NCBI RefSeq assembly: GCF_025917685.1
Contig: NZ_CP089518.1
Span: 2,109,001-2,173,000 of the forward strand
Direction of reading: 5' to 3'
DNA length: 64,000 nt
Origin: Bacillus cereus
Lineage (GTDB): Bacteria > Bacillota > Bacilli > Bacillales > Bacillaceae_G
Below the pieces are notes generated by a model. It was not told the origin of the DNA, searched no databases, and saw only the letters and a program-made list of their open reading frames with translations. The translations under genes and the position numbers were made by a program. Shown here in pieces: positions 42,351 to 50,975 of this stretch; the stretch's first letter is position 1; the number at the start of each line of letters is the position of its first letter.

Positions 42351-44252
42351 ATGTGTGGTTTTGTAGGATGTTTATGTGAAAACCCTAGAGAGTTTTCAGA
42401 AACAGAAAAACATCAATTTGAAAATATGAACACGATGATTTTCCACCGAGGTCCAGATGACGAAGGATATTTTCGTGATGAACATGTACAATTTGGCTTC
42501 CGCCGTTTAAGCATCATTGACTTAGAGGCAGGACATCAGCCGCTAACTTATGAAAATGATCGATATGTAATTATTTTTAATGGTGAAATTTACAATTATG
42601 TAGAATTACGTGAAATGTTACTTGAAAAAGGCGCGACGTTTGCAACGCAATCTGATACAGAAGTTATCATTGCATTGTATGCACATATGAAAGAAAAATG
42701 TGTAGACTACCTTCGTGGTATGTTCGCATTTATGATTTGGGATCGTGAAGAAAAGACACTTTTCGGTGCGCGTGACCACTTCGGCATTAAGCCTTTATAC
42801 ATCGCACAACAAGGTGATACTACATTCTTCGCATCTGAGAAGAAAAGTATTATGCATGTAATGGAAGACAAAGGGGTAAACCCAACGTCACTACAACATT
42901 ACTTTACGTACCAATATGGTCCAGAGCCAGAAACATTAACAATTGATGTTAATAAAATTGAGCCTGGTCATTACTTCGTAAAAGAAATCGGTAAAGAGAT
43001 GGAAATCCATCGCTACTGGAATCCTTATTTCAACGCTTCAAGCGCAACGAAAGAGGAACATATCCAAGCAATTCGTGATGTATTATACGATTCTGTAAAA
43101 GTGCATATGCGTAGTGATGTACCAGTAGGTTCATTCCTTTCTGGTGGTATCGATTCATCTATTATTGCTTCTATCGCAAGAGAAATGAACCCAAATCTTT
43201 TAACATTTTCTATTGGTTTTGAGCAACGCGGTTTCAGTGAAGTTGACGTTGCGAAAGAAACTGCTGAAAAATTAGGAGTTAAAAACCATAACGTATTCAT
43301 TTCAGCGCAGGAGTTTATGGATGAGTTCCCAAAAATCATTTGGCATATGGATGATCCTTTAGCAGATCCAGCAGCTGTACCATTGTATTTCGTTGCGAAA
43401 GAAGCACGTAAACATGTAACGGTTGTTCTTTCTGGTGAAGGTGCAGACGAGCTATTTGGTGGATATAACATTTATCGTGAGCCAAACTCTTTAAAAATGT
43501 TCTCTTACATTCCTAGCCCAGGAAAGAGCGTTCTAAAGGCATTAAGTGGTGCTCTTAAAGAAGGATTTAAAGGGAAAAGCTTCTTAGAGCGTGGATGTAC
43601 GCCAATTGAAGAGCGTTACTATGGAAATGCGAAAATCTTCCGTGAAGAAGAGAAAGCTGAATTAATGAAGTATTACGATGAAAGTGTTAACTATATGGAT
43701 ATCACAAAACCATTGTATAACGAAATTAAAGATTATGATGATGTAAGCAAAATGCAGTACATTGACATGTTCACATGGTTACGCGGTGACATTTTATTAA
43801 AAGCTGATAAAATGACGATGGCAAATTCATTAGAACTTCGTGTACCGTTCTTAGATAAAGAAGTATTTGACGTTGCATCTAAAATTCCGACTGAATTTAA
43901 AATTGCTAACGGCACTACGAAAGCTATTTTACGTGAAGCAGCACGTGGCATTGTTCCAGATCACGTATTAGATCGTAAAAAGCTTGGATTCCCAGTACCA
44001 ATTCGTCACTGGTTAAAAGATGAAATGCACGATTGGGCTATAAATATTATTAAAGAAAGCAAAACGGATCATTTAATCGACAAACAGTATGTATTAAACT
44101 TACTGGAAGCACATTGTGCAGATAAAGGCGATTATAGCCGTAAAATTTGGACTGTACTTGCGTTTATGGTATGGCATCAAATTTATGTTGAGCATAAATA
44201 TGATACAAATAAGTTCCACGAAGAAACAAAGCGTGCGTATAGCTTAGTTTAA
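42351..44252 (+). CDS. asnB: Asparagine synthase (glutamine-hydrolysing)
   Basis: The 633-residue cytoplasmic enzyme makes Asn from Asp, Gln and ATP. The N-terminal Cys2 nucleophile of the glutaminase domain (MCGFVGC) and FNGEIYNY (about 80) are followed by the synthetase PP-loop SGGIDSS (about 264-270), and GEGADELFGGY. Length matches the B. subtilis AsnB type. The start follows GAGGGTAAGAAGT. It stands alone with its own terminator. Together with the Asn-linked T-box leader at 4148 it shows interest in asparagine supply in this region. Confidence 0.93.
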   Translation: MCGFVGCLCENPREFSETEKHQFENMNTMIFHRGPDDEGYFRDEHVQFGFRRLSIIDLEAGHQPLTYENDRYVIIFNGEIYNYVELREMLLEKGATFATQSDTEVIIALYAHMKEKCVDYLRGMFAFMIWDREEKTLFGARDHFGIKPLYIAQQGDTTFFASEKKSIMHVMEDKGVNPTSLQHYFTYQYGPEPETLTIDVNKIEPGHYFVKEIGKEMEIHRYWNPYFNASSATKEEHIQAIRDVLYDSVKVHMRSDVPVGSFLSGGIDSSIIASIAREMNPNLLTFSIGFEQRGFSEVDVAKETAEKLGVKNHNVFISAQEFMDEFPKIIWHMDDPLADPAAVPLYFVAKEARKHVTVVLSGEGADELFGGYNIYREPNSLKMFSYIPSPGKSVLKALSGALKEGFKGKSFLERGCTPIEERYYGNAKIFREEEKAELMKYYDESVNYMDITKPLYNEIKDYDDVSKMQYIDMFTWLRGDILLKADKMTMANSLELRVPFLDKEVFDVASKIPTEFKIANGTTKAILREAARGIVPDHVLDRKKLGFPVPIRHWLKDEMHDWAINIIKESKTDHLIDKQYVLNLLEAHCADKGDYSRKIWTVLAFMVWHQIYVEHKYDTNKFHEETKRAYSLV

Positions 44253-44295
44253 TAAAAAACCTTAAGGTCGTATTCGGCCTTAAGGTTTTTTTCAT
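44252..44295 (+). terminator. Terminator after asnB
   Basis: AAAAAACCTTAAGGTCG with CGGCCTTAAGGTTTTTT forms a strong hairpin. Confidence 0.9.
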
Positions 44296-44343
44296 AAATT
44301 ATAATTATAATTGATACAATAATAGTAAAAGGATGGACAACAT

Positions 44344-44703
44344 ATGATTACATTTGAGAAAGTAAATACAGAAAATGAAGGCGTTGTAAAAGAAATGTTT
44401 CACTCACACAGCTTAGATATGAAAAAGGTTCAGTATTGTGTAAAAGTTGATGATACATATATTGGTGTAATAGATTATAGTGTCCAAGAAGAGAGTGCTA
44501 TTTTGTCACAGTTAATTATTCATTTTGATTATCAAGGTTATGGATACGGGACAAATACGTATTTTACATTTGAAGAAATAATGAAACAGAGAAATGTGAA
44601 AGAAATAAAAGTATTGCAAGAGGTGTTTACGGAACAAGCTAAATCTTTCATAGTGGGATCTGGTTTTATTGAGGAAAATGGAATATATGTAAAGAAAATG
44701 TAG
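44344..44703 (+). CDS. GNAT-like acetyltransferase
   Basis: The 119-residue protein has a short GNAT fold with the acetyl-CoA loop in HFDYQGYGYGTNTYFTFEE (about 60-78) and ends with a GSGFIEENGIYVKK motif. The classical RxxGxG loop is only partly present (YQGYGYG), so the activity is less certain. The start follows AAAGGATGG. A small membrane protein gene follows 45 nt later. Confidence 0.7.
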   Translation: MITFEKVNTENEGVVKEMFHSHSLDMKKVQYCVKVDDTYIGVIDYSVQEESAILSQLIIHFDYQGYGYGTNTYFTFEEIMKQRNVKEIKVLQEVFTEQAKSFIVGSGFIEENGIYVKKM

Positions 44704-44748
44704 TGGATATTGATCACTTGATGAAATGAATATGGGGCAGGTGAATGT

Positions 44749-45084
44749 ATGACAATGACTGCTGGTCTTGTATTAGTTGGAAGTTGTTTTATTGTAGCAG
44801 AACTATGCCAGATTTTTATTCGAAAAAGAATGTATAAGAAGAGAAAACCATATGAATTACAATATATACCCGTGTTTGTAATTTTGTTTTGCATGTTATT
44901 TGCATTACAAAACGCAATTCATTTTTCACCTCTTTTGAACATCTTTTTAAAGTTTGGATTGTTATACAGCGGTGTTGGAATAGCTCTTATATTTATTTTG
45001 TTTTGCATACGTTACATCCACTATCAATCGTACATATTCATTTTAAATTGGTTAAAGAAAAGTGATAGAAGCCGCCTTACATAA
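44749..45084 (+). CDS. Small membrane protein of unknown function
   Basis: The 111-residue protein has three hydrophobic segments (about 5-20, 40-58 and 66-90) with a basic loop RKRMYKKRKPYE between the first two. GGGGCAGGTGAA precedes the ATG. It follows a GNAT gene at 45 nt and its stop codon lies inside a terminator stem. I do not recognise the family. Confidence 0.6.
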   Translation: MTMTAGLVLVGSCFIVAELCQIFIRKRMYKKRKPYELQYIPVFVILFCMLFALQNAIHFSPLLNIFLKFGLLYSGVGIALIFILFCIRYIHYQSYIFILNWLKKSDRSRLT

Positions 45085-45097
45085 GGGGGTTTTTTCT
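45070..45097 (+). terminator. Terminator overlapping the end of the small membrane protein gene
   Basis: CCGCCTT-ACAT-AAGGGGG (one mismatch) is followed by TTTTTTC. Confidence 0.75.
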
Positions 45098-45108
45098 TTG
45101 TATTTGTA

Positions 45109-45136
45109 ACGAAACTTGTACAACTAACATAAAATA
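45109..45136 (+). promoter_or_regulatory. Sigma-K-like promoter of the amidase gene
   Basis: AC (45109-45110), a 17-nt spacer and CATAAAATA (45128-45136) fit the mother-cell sigma-K consensus AC-N16/17-CATANNNTA. It lies 53 nt before the ATG. Confidence 0.55.
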
Positions 45137-45189
45137 GGACGAGTAGAAATGTAAGCTTATTACCTTAACGAAAGGAACGAAAAAGATAT

Positions 45190-46191
45190 ATGAAACTTGT
45201 TATAGACGCAGGGCATGGTGGATATGATTCTGGTGCTGTTGGTAATGGGTTAGTGGAAAAAGAGTTAACACTTCAAATTGCTAGACGTGTACGAGATATT
45301 TTATCTGCAAATTATCCAATCAATATTAAAATGACACGTGACAGCGATGTGTTCATCTCTTTATCAGAACGTGCTAATATTGCTAATTCATTTGGTGCAG
45401 ATTATTTTACCTCATTTCACATTAATAGCGGCGGTGGCACTGGATTTGAAAGCTATATTTACAATGCGCTATCTAATAGTAGTTCCGCATATGAAAAGCA
45501 ACAAAAAATGCATGCAGCAGTCAATCCTGTATTAACTAAATATGGTCTTCGTGACCGAGGAGCCAAAAAAGCAAATTATGCGGTACTACGAGAGACTGCG
45601 ATGGATGCAATTTTAACTGAGACTGCTTTTATTGATACAACGTTTGATGCTAATTTATTGAAAAACCCACAATTTATTGCAGACTTAAGTCAAGCGTATG
45701 CAAATGGGATAGCAGCTATTTTGGGAGTTGCTCCAAATCCCAATCCTCCAAATCCACAACCTCCAAACCCCCAGCCAACACCACAAACGAAGGGGATTGC
45801 CTATATACTTGGGAAAAATGTGAATTTAAGAAGTGGTCCATCAACGTCTTCTTCAGTTATTCGTCAACTAAACTCCCCAGAGTCGTATGTCGTATATCAG
45901 GAGAGTAATGGATGGTTGGACTTAGGAAATGGACAATGGGTGTATAATGACCCTTCGTACATTAATTTTGTAAAGACGAGCAATAGTGATGGAAGTGCAA
46001 TTGGTGTCGCATATATACAAGGAACGAATGTGAATTTAAGAAGTGGCCCATCAACATCTTCTTCAGTTATTCGTAAATTAAATAATCCAGAATCTTATTT
46101 AGTATATATTAATCAAAACGGTTGGTTAAACCTTGGTGGAAATCAATGGGTGTACAATGATCCATCATATATTAAATATAATCAATATTAG
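45190..46191 (+). CDS. N-acetylmuramoyl-L-alanine amidase with two SH3b repeats (CwlC-like)
   Basis: The 333-residue zinc amidase cleaves between MurNAc and L-Ala in peptidoglycan. The Amidase_3 domain (1-180) has His9 (DAGHGG), Glu23, His77 (SFHINS) and catalytic Glu144 (TETAF). A Pro/Asn linker (about 182-198) is followed by two SH3b domains of about 57 residues, nearly identical to each other (NVNLRSGPSTSSSVIR in both), for cell-wall binding. There is no signal peptide, as in the mother-cell lysis amidase CwlC, and a sigma-K-like promoter lies upstream. A phage-type endolysin is the alternative, but no holin or phage gene is near. Confidence 0.87.
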   Translation: MKLVIDAGHGGYDSGAVGNGLVEKELTLQIARRVRDILSANYPINIKMTRDSDVFISLSERANIANSFGADYFTSFHINSGGGTGFESYIYNALSNSSSAYEKQQKMHAAVNPVLTKYGLRDRGAKKANYAVLRETAMDAILTETAFIDTTFDANLLKNPQFIADLSQAYANGIAAILGVAPNPNPPNPQPPNPQPTPQTKGIAYILGKNVNLRSGPSTSSSVIRQLNSPESYVVYQESNGWLDLGNGQWVYNDPSYINFVKTSNSDGSAIGVAYIQGTNVNLRSGPSTSSSVIRKLNNPESYLVYINQNGWLNLGGNQWVYNDPSYIKYNQY

Positions 46192-46215
46192 GGAATGGAT
46201 TTATAATGTAATATG

Positions 46216-46252
46216 AATGCGTATTTATGTATAACGTAGATACGCATTTTAA
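46216..46252 (+). terminator. Terminator after the amidase gene
   Basis: AATGCGTAT with ATACGCATT across a 15-nt loop, followed by T residues. Confidence 0.7.
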
Positions 46253-46354
46253 GAACGTTTATTATTTTCATACTTATACACTTTATTTTAAAAATAAACA
46301 TTTGAATAGTGGATAGAATCTAAATTGTATATATTAAAAAAATTCTGATATACA

Positions 46355-46383
46355 TTGACAATGTATGTAATATACATTAGTCT
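46355..46383 (+). promoter_or_regulatory. Promoter of the siderophore-binding lipoprotein gene
   Basis: TTGACA (46355-46360), a 17-nt spacer and TAGTCT (46378-46383). A Fur-like box follows directly. Confidence 0.65.
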
Positions 46384-46390
46384 TTAATCG

Positions 46391-46409
46391 TTAATGATAA
46401 TCAATTTCA
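46391..46409 (+). promoter_or_regulatory. Fur box candidate
   Basis: The 19-bp TTAATGATAATCAATTTCA resembles the Fur consensus (TGATAATnATTATCA core) and lies just after the -10. It implies repression under high iron, which fits the downstream iron-siderophore binding protein. Confidence 0.7.
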
Positions 46410-46445
46410 TCTAGAGAGGGCATATGGTACATAGTAAAAAAATTT

Positions 46446-47309
46446 ATGTTCTGCATTATGATACTTATGGTAATAATCGCAGGGTGTAGCAAAGAAGAGA
46501 AAAAAGAAAATGATACAGCAGCTAAAGCAAAAGATTCGTATACTGTAAAGCATGCCATGGGTGAAACATCAGTAAATGGTACACCTAAAAAAGTAGTTGT
46601 TTTAACAAATGAGGGTGCGGAGGCACTTATAGCTGTTGGAGTAACACCAGTAGGAACTGAGCGTGATATTAATTTAGAGGCAGTTATGAAGCTTAAGCCG
46701 GATTTAATTATCGGGAATAAAATGCGTCATGAAAAAATATATGAGCAATTGAACGAAATAGCGCCAACTGTATACGCTGAAACATTGCGCGGGGATTGGA
46801 AGGAAAACTTTACACTCTATACAAAAGCTGTAAATAAAGAAAAAGAAGGGCAAAAGGCTCTTGAAGATTATAAAAAACGTATTGAAGGAATGAAAGAGAA
46901 GTTAGGAGATAAATTGAATTATAAGGTTTCTATTATTCGCTTCGTACCAGGTGATGTCCGGATTTATCAGAAAAACTCATTCTCAGGTGTTGTTTTAAAT
47001 GATGTTGGATTTAAGCGCCCACCACTACAAGATAAAGATGAATTTGCGATAAAAGGAATTACAAAAGAGCAAATTCCGAATATGGATGGGGACTACATAT
47101 TCTACTTCACATCTGATAAAGATGCAGATAAGAATAACGAAGGAAATACGTTAGCAAAAGAATGGACAGAGGATCCACTCTTTAAGCAGCTACAAGCTTC
47201 AAAAGACAATAAAGTATTCCAAGTGGATGAAGTAATTTGGAATACAGCAGGCGGTATTAAAGCAGCAAATTTAATGTTAGATGATATTGAAAAATATTTT
47301 CTGAAATAA
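46446..47309 (+). CDS. Iron-siderophore ABC transporter substrate-binding lipoprotein
   Basis: The 287-residue protein captures an iron-siderophore outside the cell for an ABC importer. The lipobox MVIIAGCSK (Cys about 15) is followed by a FhuD/FecB-like domain (KKVVVLTNEGAEALIAVGVTPVG, LKPDLIIGNKM, LYTKAVNKEKEGQKALEDY). No permease or ATPase gene adjoins it. The best ribosome site (AGAGAGGG) and its ATG at 46424 are out of frame: removing one A from the A7 run at 46436-46442 would join that start to this frame. Translation may start at 46446 without a good site, or the gene may be frameshifted. Confidence 0.8.
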   Translation: MFCIMILMVIIAGCSKEEKKENDTAAKAKDSYTVKHAMGETSVNGTPKKVVVLTNEGAEALIAVGVTPVGTERDINLEAVMKLKPDLIIGNKMRHEKIYEQLNEIAPTVYAETLRGDWKENFTLYTKAVNKEKEGQKALEDYKKRIEGMKEKLGDKLNYKVSIIRFVPGDVRIYQKNSFSGVVLNDVGFKRPPLQDKDEFAIKGITKEQIPNMDGDYIFYFTSDKDADKNNEGNTLAKEWTEDPLFKQLQASKDNKVFQVDEVIWNTAGGIKAANLMLDDIEKYFLK

Positions 47310-47317
47310 ATGAATGG

Positions 47318-47355
47318 TTGAGTACATCACTTTAAATAGGTGATGTACTTTTTAA
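47318..47355 (+). terminator. Terminator after the siderophore-binding gene
   Basis: AGTACATCAC with GTGATGTACT across a 9-nt loop and a following TTTTT. Confidence 0.87.
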
Positions 47356-47440
47356 TTTGTTTAAATACAGAAAATTCCTTCTTTTAAGTGTGGATAAGTT
47401 GTACAATAAAATCAATTATGGAATAAAGGAGTGGGAAGGA

Positions 47441-48316
47441 ATGAAAGCTACTCATAAAGATTGGATTTTATTTAACGGAAGAATTGTGAATACGAAGGAA
47501 GAACAGCCGATGGTCCCATTAGAGGAGAGGGGCTTTCAATTTGGTGATGGTATATATGAGGTTTTTAGGTTATATGATGGGAAGCCACATTTATTGGATT
47601 TACATTTGGAACGATTTTTTAATTCTATGGAAGAAATAAAACTAATTCCACCGTTTACTAAAGAAGAGTTAGTGGAAGAGTTACATCAAATGATTGAAAA
47701 AAATCAATTTCAGGAAGATGGGAATGTGTATCTTCAAATATCACGTGGTGCTCAAGCACGAAATCATGTGTATGAAAAAGATTTACAACCAACATATTTT
47801 GCGAATATCGTTTCGTTTCCAAGACCTACTGCTACTATGGAACAAGGAATAAAGGTTACTGTCGAAGAGGATATACGCTGGAAGTTCTGCCATATAAAAT
47901 CATTAAATCTGCTCCCTAATATCATGATTAAAAATAAAATAAACGAACAAGGATACCAAGAAGCGATATTGGTGCGAGATGGAATTGTAACAGAGGGGTG
48001 TCATTCGAATTTCTTTATGGTGAAAAATAATAAATTGATTACACATCCGGCGGATCATTTTATTTTACATGGCATTACTCGTCACTACGTTATTACATTA
48101 GCGAAAGCGTTACATATAGAGGTAGAAGAGCGTGAATTCTCATTACAGGAAGTGTACGAATCCGATGAGTGCTTTTTCACAGCGACACCACTTGAAATAT
48201 TCCCAGTTGTTCAAATTGGTGATGAGAAGTTTGGAAGTGGTGAAAGAGGATCAATTACGAAAAAACTACAAGCTGCATATGAAGAAAGTATTAGTTTGTT
48301 TAAAGTGACAAATTAA
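47441..48316 (+). CDS. dat: D-amino acid aminotransferase (class IV)
   Basis: The 291-residue PLP enzyme interconverts D-alanine and D-glutamate with 2-oxo acids, supplying D-amino acids for the cell wall. It opens with FNGRIVNTKEEQPMVPLEERGFQFGDGIYEVFR and has the PLP Lys153 in CHIKSLNLLPN and EGCHSNFFMV (about 187). GGGAAGGA precedes ATG 47441; the longer upstream frame from 47357 lacks a start signal. Confidence 0.92.
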   Translation: MKATHKDWILFNGRIVNTKEEQPMVPLEERGFQFGDGIYEVFRLYDGKPHLLDLHLERFFNSMEEIKLIPPFTKEELVEELHQMIEKNQFQEDGNVYLQISRGAQARNHVYEKDLQPTYFANIVSFPRPTATMEQGIKVTVEEDIRWKFCHIKSLNLLPNIMIKNKINEQGYQEAILVRDGIVTEGCHSNFFMVKNNKLITHPADHFILHGITRHYVITLAKALHIEVEEREFSLQEVYESDECFFTATPLEIFPVVQIGDEKFGSGERGSITKKLQAAYEESISLFKVTN

Positions 48317-48327
48317 TAATGAGGAAA

Positions 48328-48357
48328 AAAGCTGGTATTCCTCCAGCTTTTTTTCAT
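48328..48357 (+). terminator. Terminator after dat
   Basis: AAAAAAGCTGG with CCAGCTTTTTTT forms a short strong hairpin. Confidence 0.87.
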
Positions 48358-48414
48358 GATATAATTCAACCATAGGACAATTTTTGAAAACGCTGTAAAA
48401 AGGGGATTTAATGT

Positions 48415-49062
48415 ATGAATTATGAAGATTTTAAAGAAGTAATTCACGGTAGACGAAGTGTTAGAAAGTTTACAGAACAAGAAGTATCCACTAGTGACAT
48501 AAAAGAAATTATTGATTGTGCTCGTTATGCACCGAGTGATACGAACTCACAAACGTGGGAGTTCTTGGTCATTATGAATCGAGAGAAAATTAAAGAAATT
48601 GAACAAATGACATGGGATGCATTACATAAACTTGCAGCAAAAGCAACAGAAAATGGAGAAGAGAAAGCAGGGAAATTACTTACACGTTCTTTCGGACCGT
48701 ATGCGACAGCTTTCTCTGAGGCACCAGTATTAATCGTATGTTTGGCAACACCATATGAATCCAAGTTTCGGGAAAAGATATTTGATCCAATTGCCTTCGT
48801 TCCTGATTCAGTGTGGGAAGAGGAAGGAATTAAGAGTAGCTGTCTAGCAGCACAAAACTTAATGCTAGCTGCACATGCGAGAGGACTTGGCACTTGTCCA
48901 ATGACAGGACCTGTATTATTAGCTCAGGATGAACTGCGACAATATTTACAAATTGAGCCTCAAAAACAAATTAATATGGTAATTTCACTCGGGTTTCCGA
49001 AAGATAAGCCGAAGAAACTTTCTCGAAAAGAAGTTGATGAGATTACAACATTTATTAAATAA
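48415..49062 (+). CDS. Nitroreductase family protein
   Basis: The 215-residue FMN-binding oxidoreductase has GRRSVRKFTEQEV (residues 10-22), ARYAPSDTNSQTWEF (about 38) and AAQNLMLAAHARGLGTCPMTG (about 142-162), then SLGFPKDKPKKLSRK. The family reduces nitro compounds, quinones or flavins with NAD(P)H. GGGGATTTAATGT precedes the ATG. It is monocistronic. Confidence 0.9.
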   Translation: MNYEDFKEVIHGRRSVRKFTEQEVSTSDIKEIIDCARYAPSDTNSQTWEFLVIMNREKIKEIEQMTWDALHKLAAKATENGEEKAGKLLTRSFGPYATAFSEAPVLIVCLATPYESKFREKIFDPIAFVPDSVWEEEGIKSSCLAAQNLMLAAHARGLGTCPMTGPVLLAQDELRQYLQIEPQKQINMVISLGFPKDKPKKLSRKEVDEITTFIK

Positions 49063-49068
49063 TAGATA

Positions 49069-49104
49069 AAAAAGACATTGGAAATAACGATGTCTTTTTA
49101 TTTT
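49069..49104 (+). terminator. Terminator after the nitroreductase gene
   Basis: AAAAAGACATTG with an imperfect complement CGATGTCTTTTT and T-rich tail. Confidence 0.83.
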
Positions 49105-49317
49105 TTGGGATATTGTGGGGTGATTTTGGGCTAAAATGATGAATAAGAAAGAATTTCTATTTATTGCTTACAAAAAAATAATGTTCTATTAAGGAAAGTA
49201 TGATACAGTAATCGTGAGCAAGATAGTATTTGTTCATGAAAGTGTTAAAAGTAGTTTTAAAATATTAAAATTATTTTTGTATAATAAAATATAATGAAAT
49301 TACAGGGGGGATGAATT

Positions 49318-49806
49318 TTGAAGAAATTCATAATCGCTGGACTGTCTGTATTGTTATTAGTAGGTTGTGGTACTCCAAAGGAAAAAGAGGACGCACAGTC
49401 TAATCAGAAAGAACAGGTTGTAAATGCCAGTGATGAGAATATGGTTGTATTTCCTGAAGGGGCAATACCAGTTGGAGAAGGGAAAGTAAAAGTCATTACA
49501 CCTGATGGTACTTCTGAAAATGGAAATATACCAACTGTATTCATAAAAAGGGATACTTTAATTCAGCAAGTCGAATTAGAACTTTCCAATTTTCAAAACG
49601 ATAAAGAAACATTCGTATTTGTAGATCAAATATTTGCAGATAAACATCAAGTAACTAGTTCAACACAGACAACAGTACAATTAAAAGAAAAAATGCTTGA
49701 GACAGGTAGTCATACGATTACCGCAGCTCAGTTTGAAAACAATGACCCAAAAGGAAAAGTCATTAGCTTTAATCAAGCGACGTTTGAAACGAAGCCTGCG
49801 TCTTAA
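49318..49806 (+). CDS. Putative lipoprotein of unknown function
   Basis: The 162-residue protein has a lipoprotein signal peptide (LLLVGCGTPKEKE, Cys about 17) and a hydrophilic mature part with a beta-rich character. The TTG start follows AGGGGGGATG by 6-7 nt. No family was recognised. It is flanked by terminators and appears monocistronic. Anchoring on the outer face of the membrane is inferred from the lipobox. Confidence 0.7.
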   Translation: MKKFIIAGLSVLLLVGCGTPKEKEDAQSNQKEQVVNASDENMVVFPEGAIPVGEGKVKVITPDGTSENGNIPTVFIKRDTLIQQVELELSNFQNDKETFVFVDQIFADKHQVTSSTQTTVQLKEKMLETGSHTITAAQFENNDPKGKVISFNQATFETKPAS

Positions 49807-49813
49807 ATAGGGA

Positions 49814-49853
49814 TAAAAAGTACATTACTTAAAGTGGTAGTGTGCTTTTTAAT
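49814..49853 (+). terminator. Probable terminator after the lipoprotein gene
   Basis: AAAAAGTACATTAC with GTAGTGTGCTTTTT (several wobbles). It resembles the terminator at 47318. Confidence 0.7.
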
Positions 49854-49957
49854 TTGGATAGAATTAGGTTGTTGAGAGTAATATGTTTCACTTTCTAGTA
49901 CGAATGAATAGTAAGAAATTACTCTTTACTACTACGAAAGGGGAAGAGGTTGAAGAT

Positions 49958-50140
49958 ATGAATCGGTTTGTTCGTATCGTTTTGATTAGTATGATAATGT
50001 CAGTAATTTGGTTTACTATACAAGAGGTTATTCAAATGACGCTCAATTATCAAATACATGACATGCTAATAGGAGCTGTATGTTTTGTCATTGTGTACCG
50101 ATTTTATCCCGTATTAACGGGCAGTAAGAACCCCACCTGA
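49958..50140 (+). CDS. Small two-span membrane protein with a repeat-derived C-terminus
   Basis: The 60-residue protein has two hydrophobic segments (RIVLISMIMSVIWFT and MLIGAVCFVIVYRF). ATG 49958 lies after GGGGAAGAGG. From residue 49 on (FYPVLTGSKNPT) the codons lie inside a bcr1 element starting at 50103, so the C-terminus and stop come from the repeat. The original protein may have been longer or shorter. Family unknown. Confidence 0.5.
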   Translation: MNRFVRIVLISMIMSVIWFTIQEVIQMTLNYQIHDMLIGAVCFVIVYRFYPVLTGSKNPT

Positions 50141-50256
50141 AAATTCGGCGCATGCGAGGAAGTTAGGTGGGAAATCAACTGCCCGTAAAAGCCCGATTGG
50201 TGAAGGCTAATAATCAGAGGGGGATGGCCCCCCCTCTGATTAAAGTTTCACTTTAT
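50103..50256 (+). repeat. bcr1-type dispersed repeat, copy B
   Basis: A 154-bp element bounded by TTTAT at both ends, starting TTTATCCCGTATTAACGGGC and ending AAAGTTTCACTTTAT. A long hairpin (AATCAGAGGGGG / CCCCCCTCTGATT) is internal. Its left end lies within the coding region at 49958-50140. Confidence 0.85.
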
Positions 50257-50391
50257 GATAAACTCGGATTAAGGTAAGTATTGAGTTGGAAATGTAGGGA
50301 TTTCATTTGAAATGTCGAATAGTACATACGATGTCGTAATAACAAATTTTCTATTGTTTACTGTGAAACAGAAGAAGGAGAGATAGTAGTA

Positions 50392-50940
50392 ATGAAACGA
50401 GCTCTTATTAATATCGACTATACATATGATTTTGTAGCTGAAAAAGGTGCTTTAACTTGCGGGAAGCCAGGTCAAGAAATTGAGAAAGAACTTGTGCGTG
50501 TAACGAAGCAGTATATTGCAGATGGAGATTATGTAGTGTTTGCAATCGATAAACATGAAGACAATGATGTATATCATCCTGAAGCCAAATTGTTTCCACC
50601 TCATAATATAGCAGGTACAAATGGAAGAAACTTGTTTGGTGAATTACAAGATGTATACGAAAAATATAAAAATGATGAGAATGTATATTACATGGACAAA
50701 ACGCGATACAGTGCATTTGCAGGAACGGATCTAGAGATGAAGCTAAGAGAAAGAGGAATAGAAGAAGTTCATCTTGTAGGGGTATGTACGGATATTTGTG
50801 TTCTACATACAGCAGTAGATGCTTATAATAAAGGATTTAAAATTGTCGTTTATGAAAAGGCGGTTGCATCTTTTAATGCGCAAGGACATGAATATGCACT
50901 TGGACATTTTAAATCTTGTTTAAATGCAGAAGTGAAGTAA
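50392..50940 (+). CDS. pncA: Nicotinamidase
   Basis: The 182-residue isochorismatase-fold enzyme converts nicotinamide to nicotinate for NAD salvage. It closely resembles B. subtilis YueJ/PncA: NIDYTYDFV at the start (Asp about 10), DKHEDNDVYHPEAKLFPPH as metal site (about 53-70), TRYSAFAGTDL and the catalytic Cys136 in CTDICVLHTAVDAYNKGF. GAAGGAGAG precedes the ATG. It is monocistronic. Confidence 0.9.
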   Translation: MKRALINIDYTYDFVAEKGALTCGKPGQEIEKELVRVTKQYIADGDYVVFAIDKHEDNDVYHPEAKLFPPHNIAGTNGRNLFGELQDVYEKYKNDENVYYMDKTRYSAFAGTDLEMKLRERGIEEVHLVGVCTDICVLHTAVDAYNKGFKIVVYEKAVASFNAQGHEYALGHFKSCLNAEVK

Positions 50941-50975
50941 AAAAGAGGCCTTCAAAAAGGTCTCTTTTTTTGCAT
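50939..50975. terminator. Terminator between pncA and the Nudix gene
   Basis: AAAAAAGAGGCCTT with AAGGTCTCTTTTTT (one wobble) lies between convergent genes. Confidence 0.87.

Noticed and set aside
46424..46489. 21-codon frame starting at the well-placed ATG before the siderophore-binding gene
   Set aside because: Not listed as a gene, because one-base correction of the A7 run joins this start to the lipoprotein frame, which is the simpler explanation.
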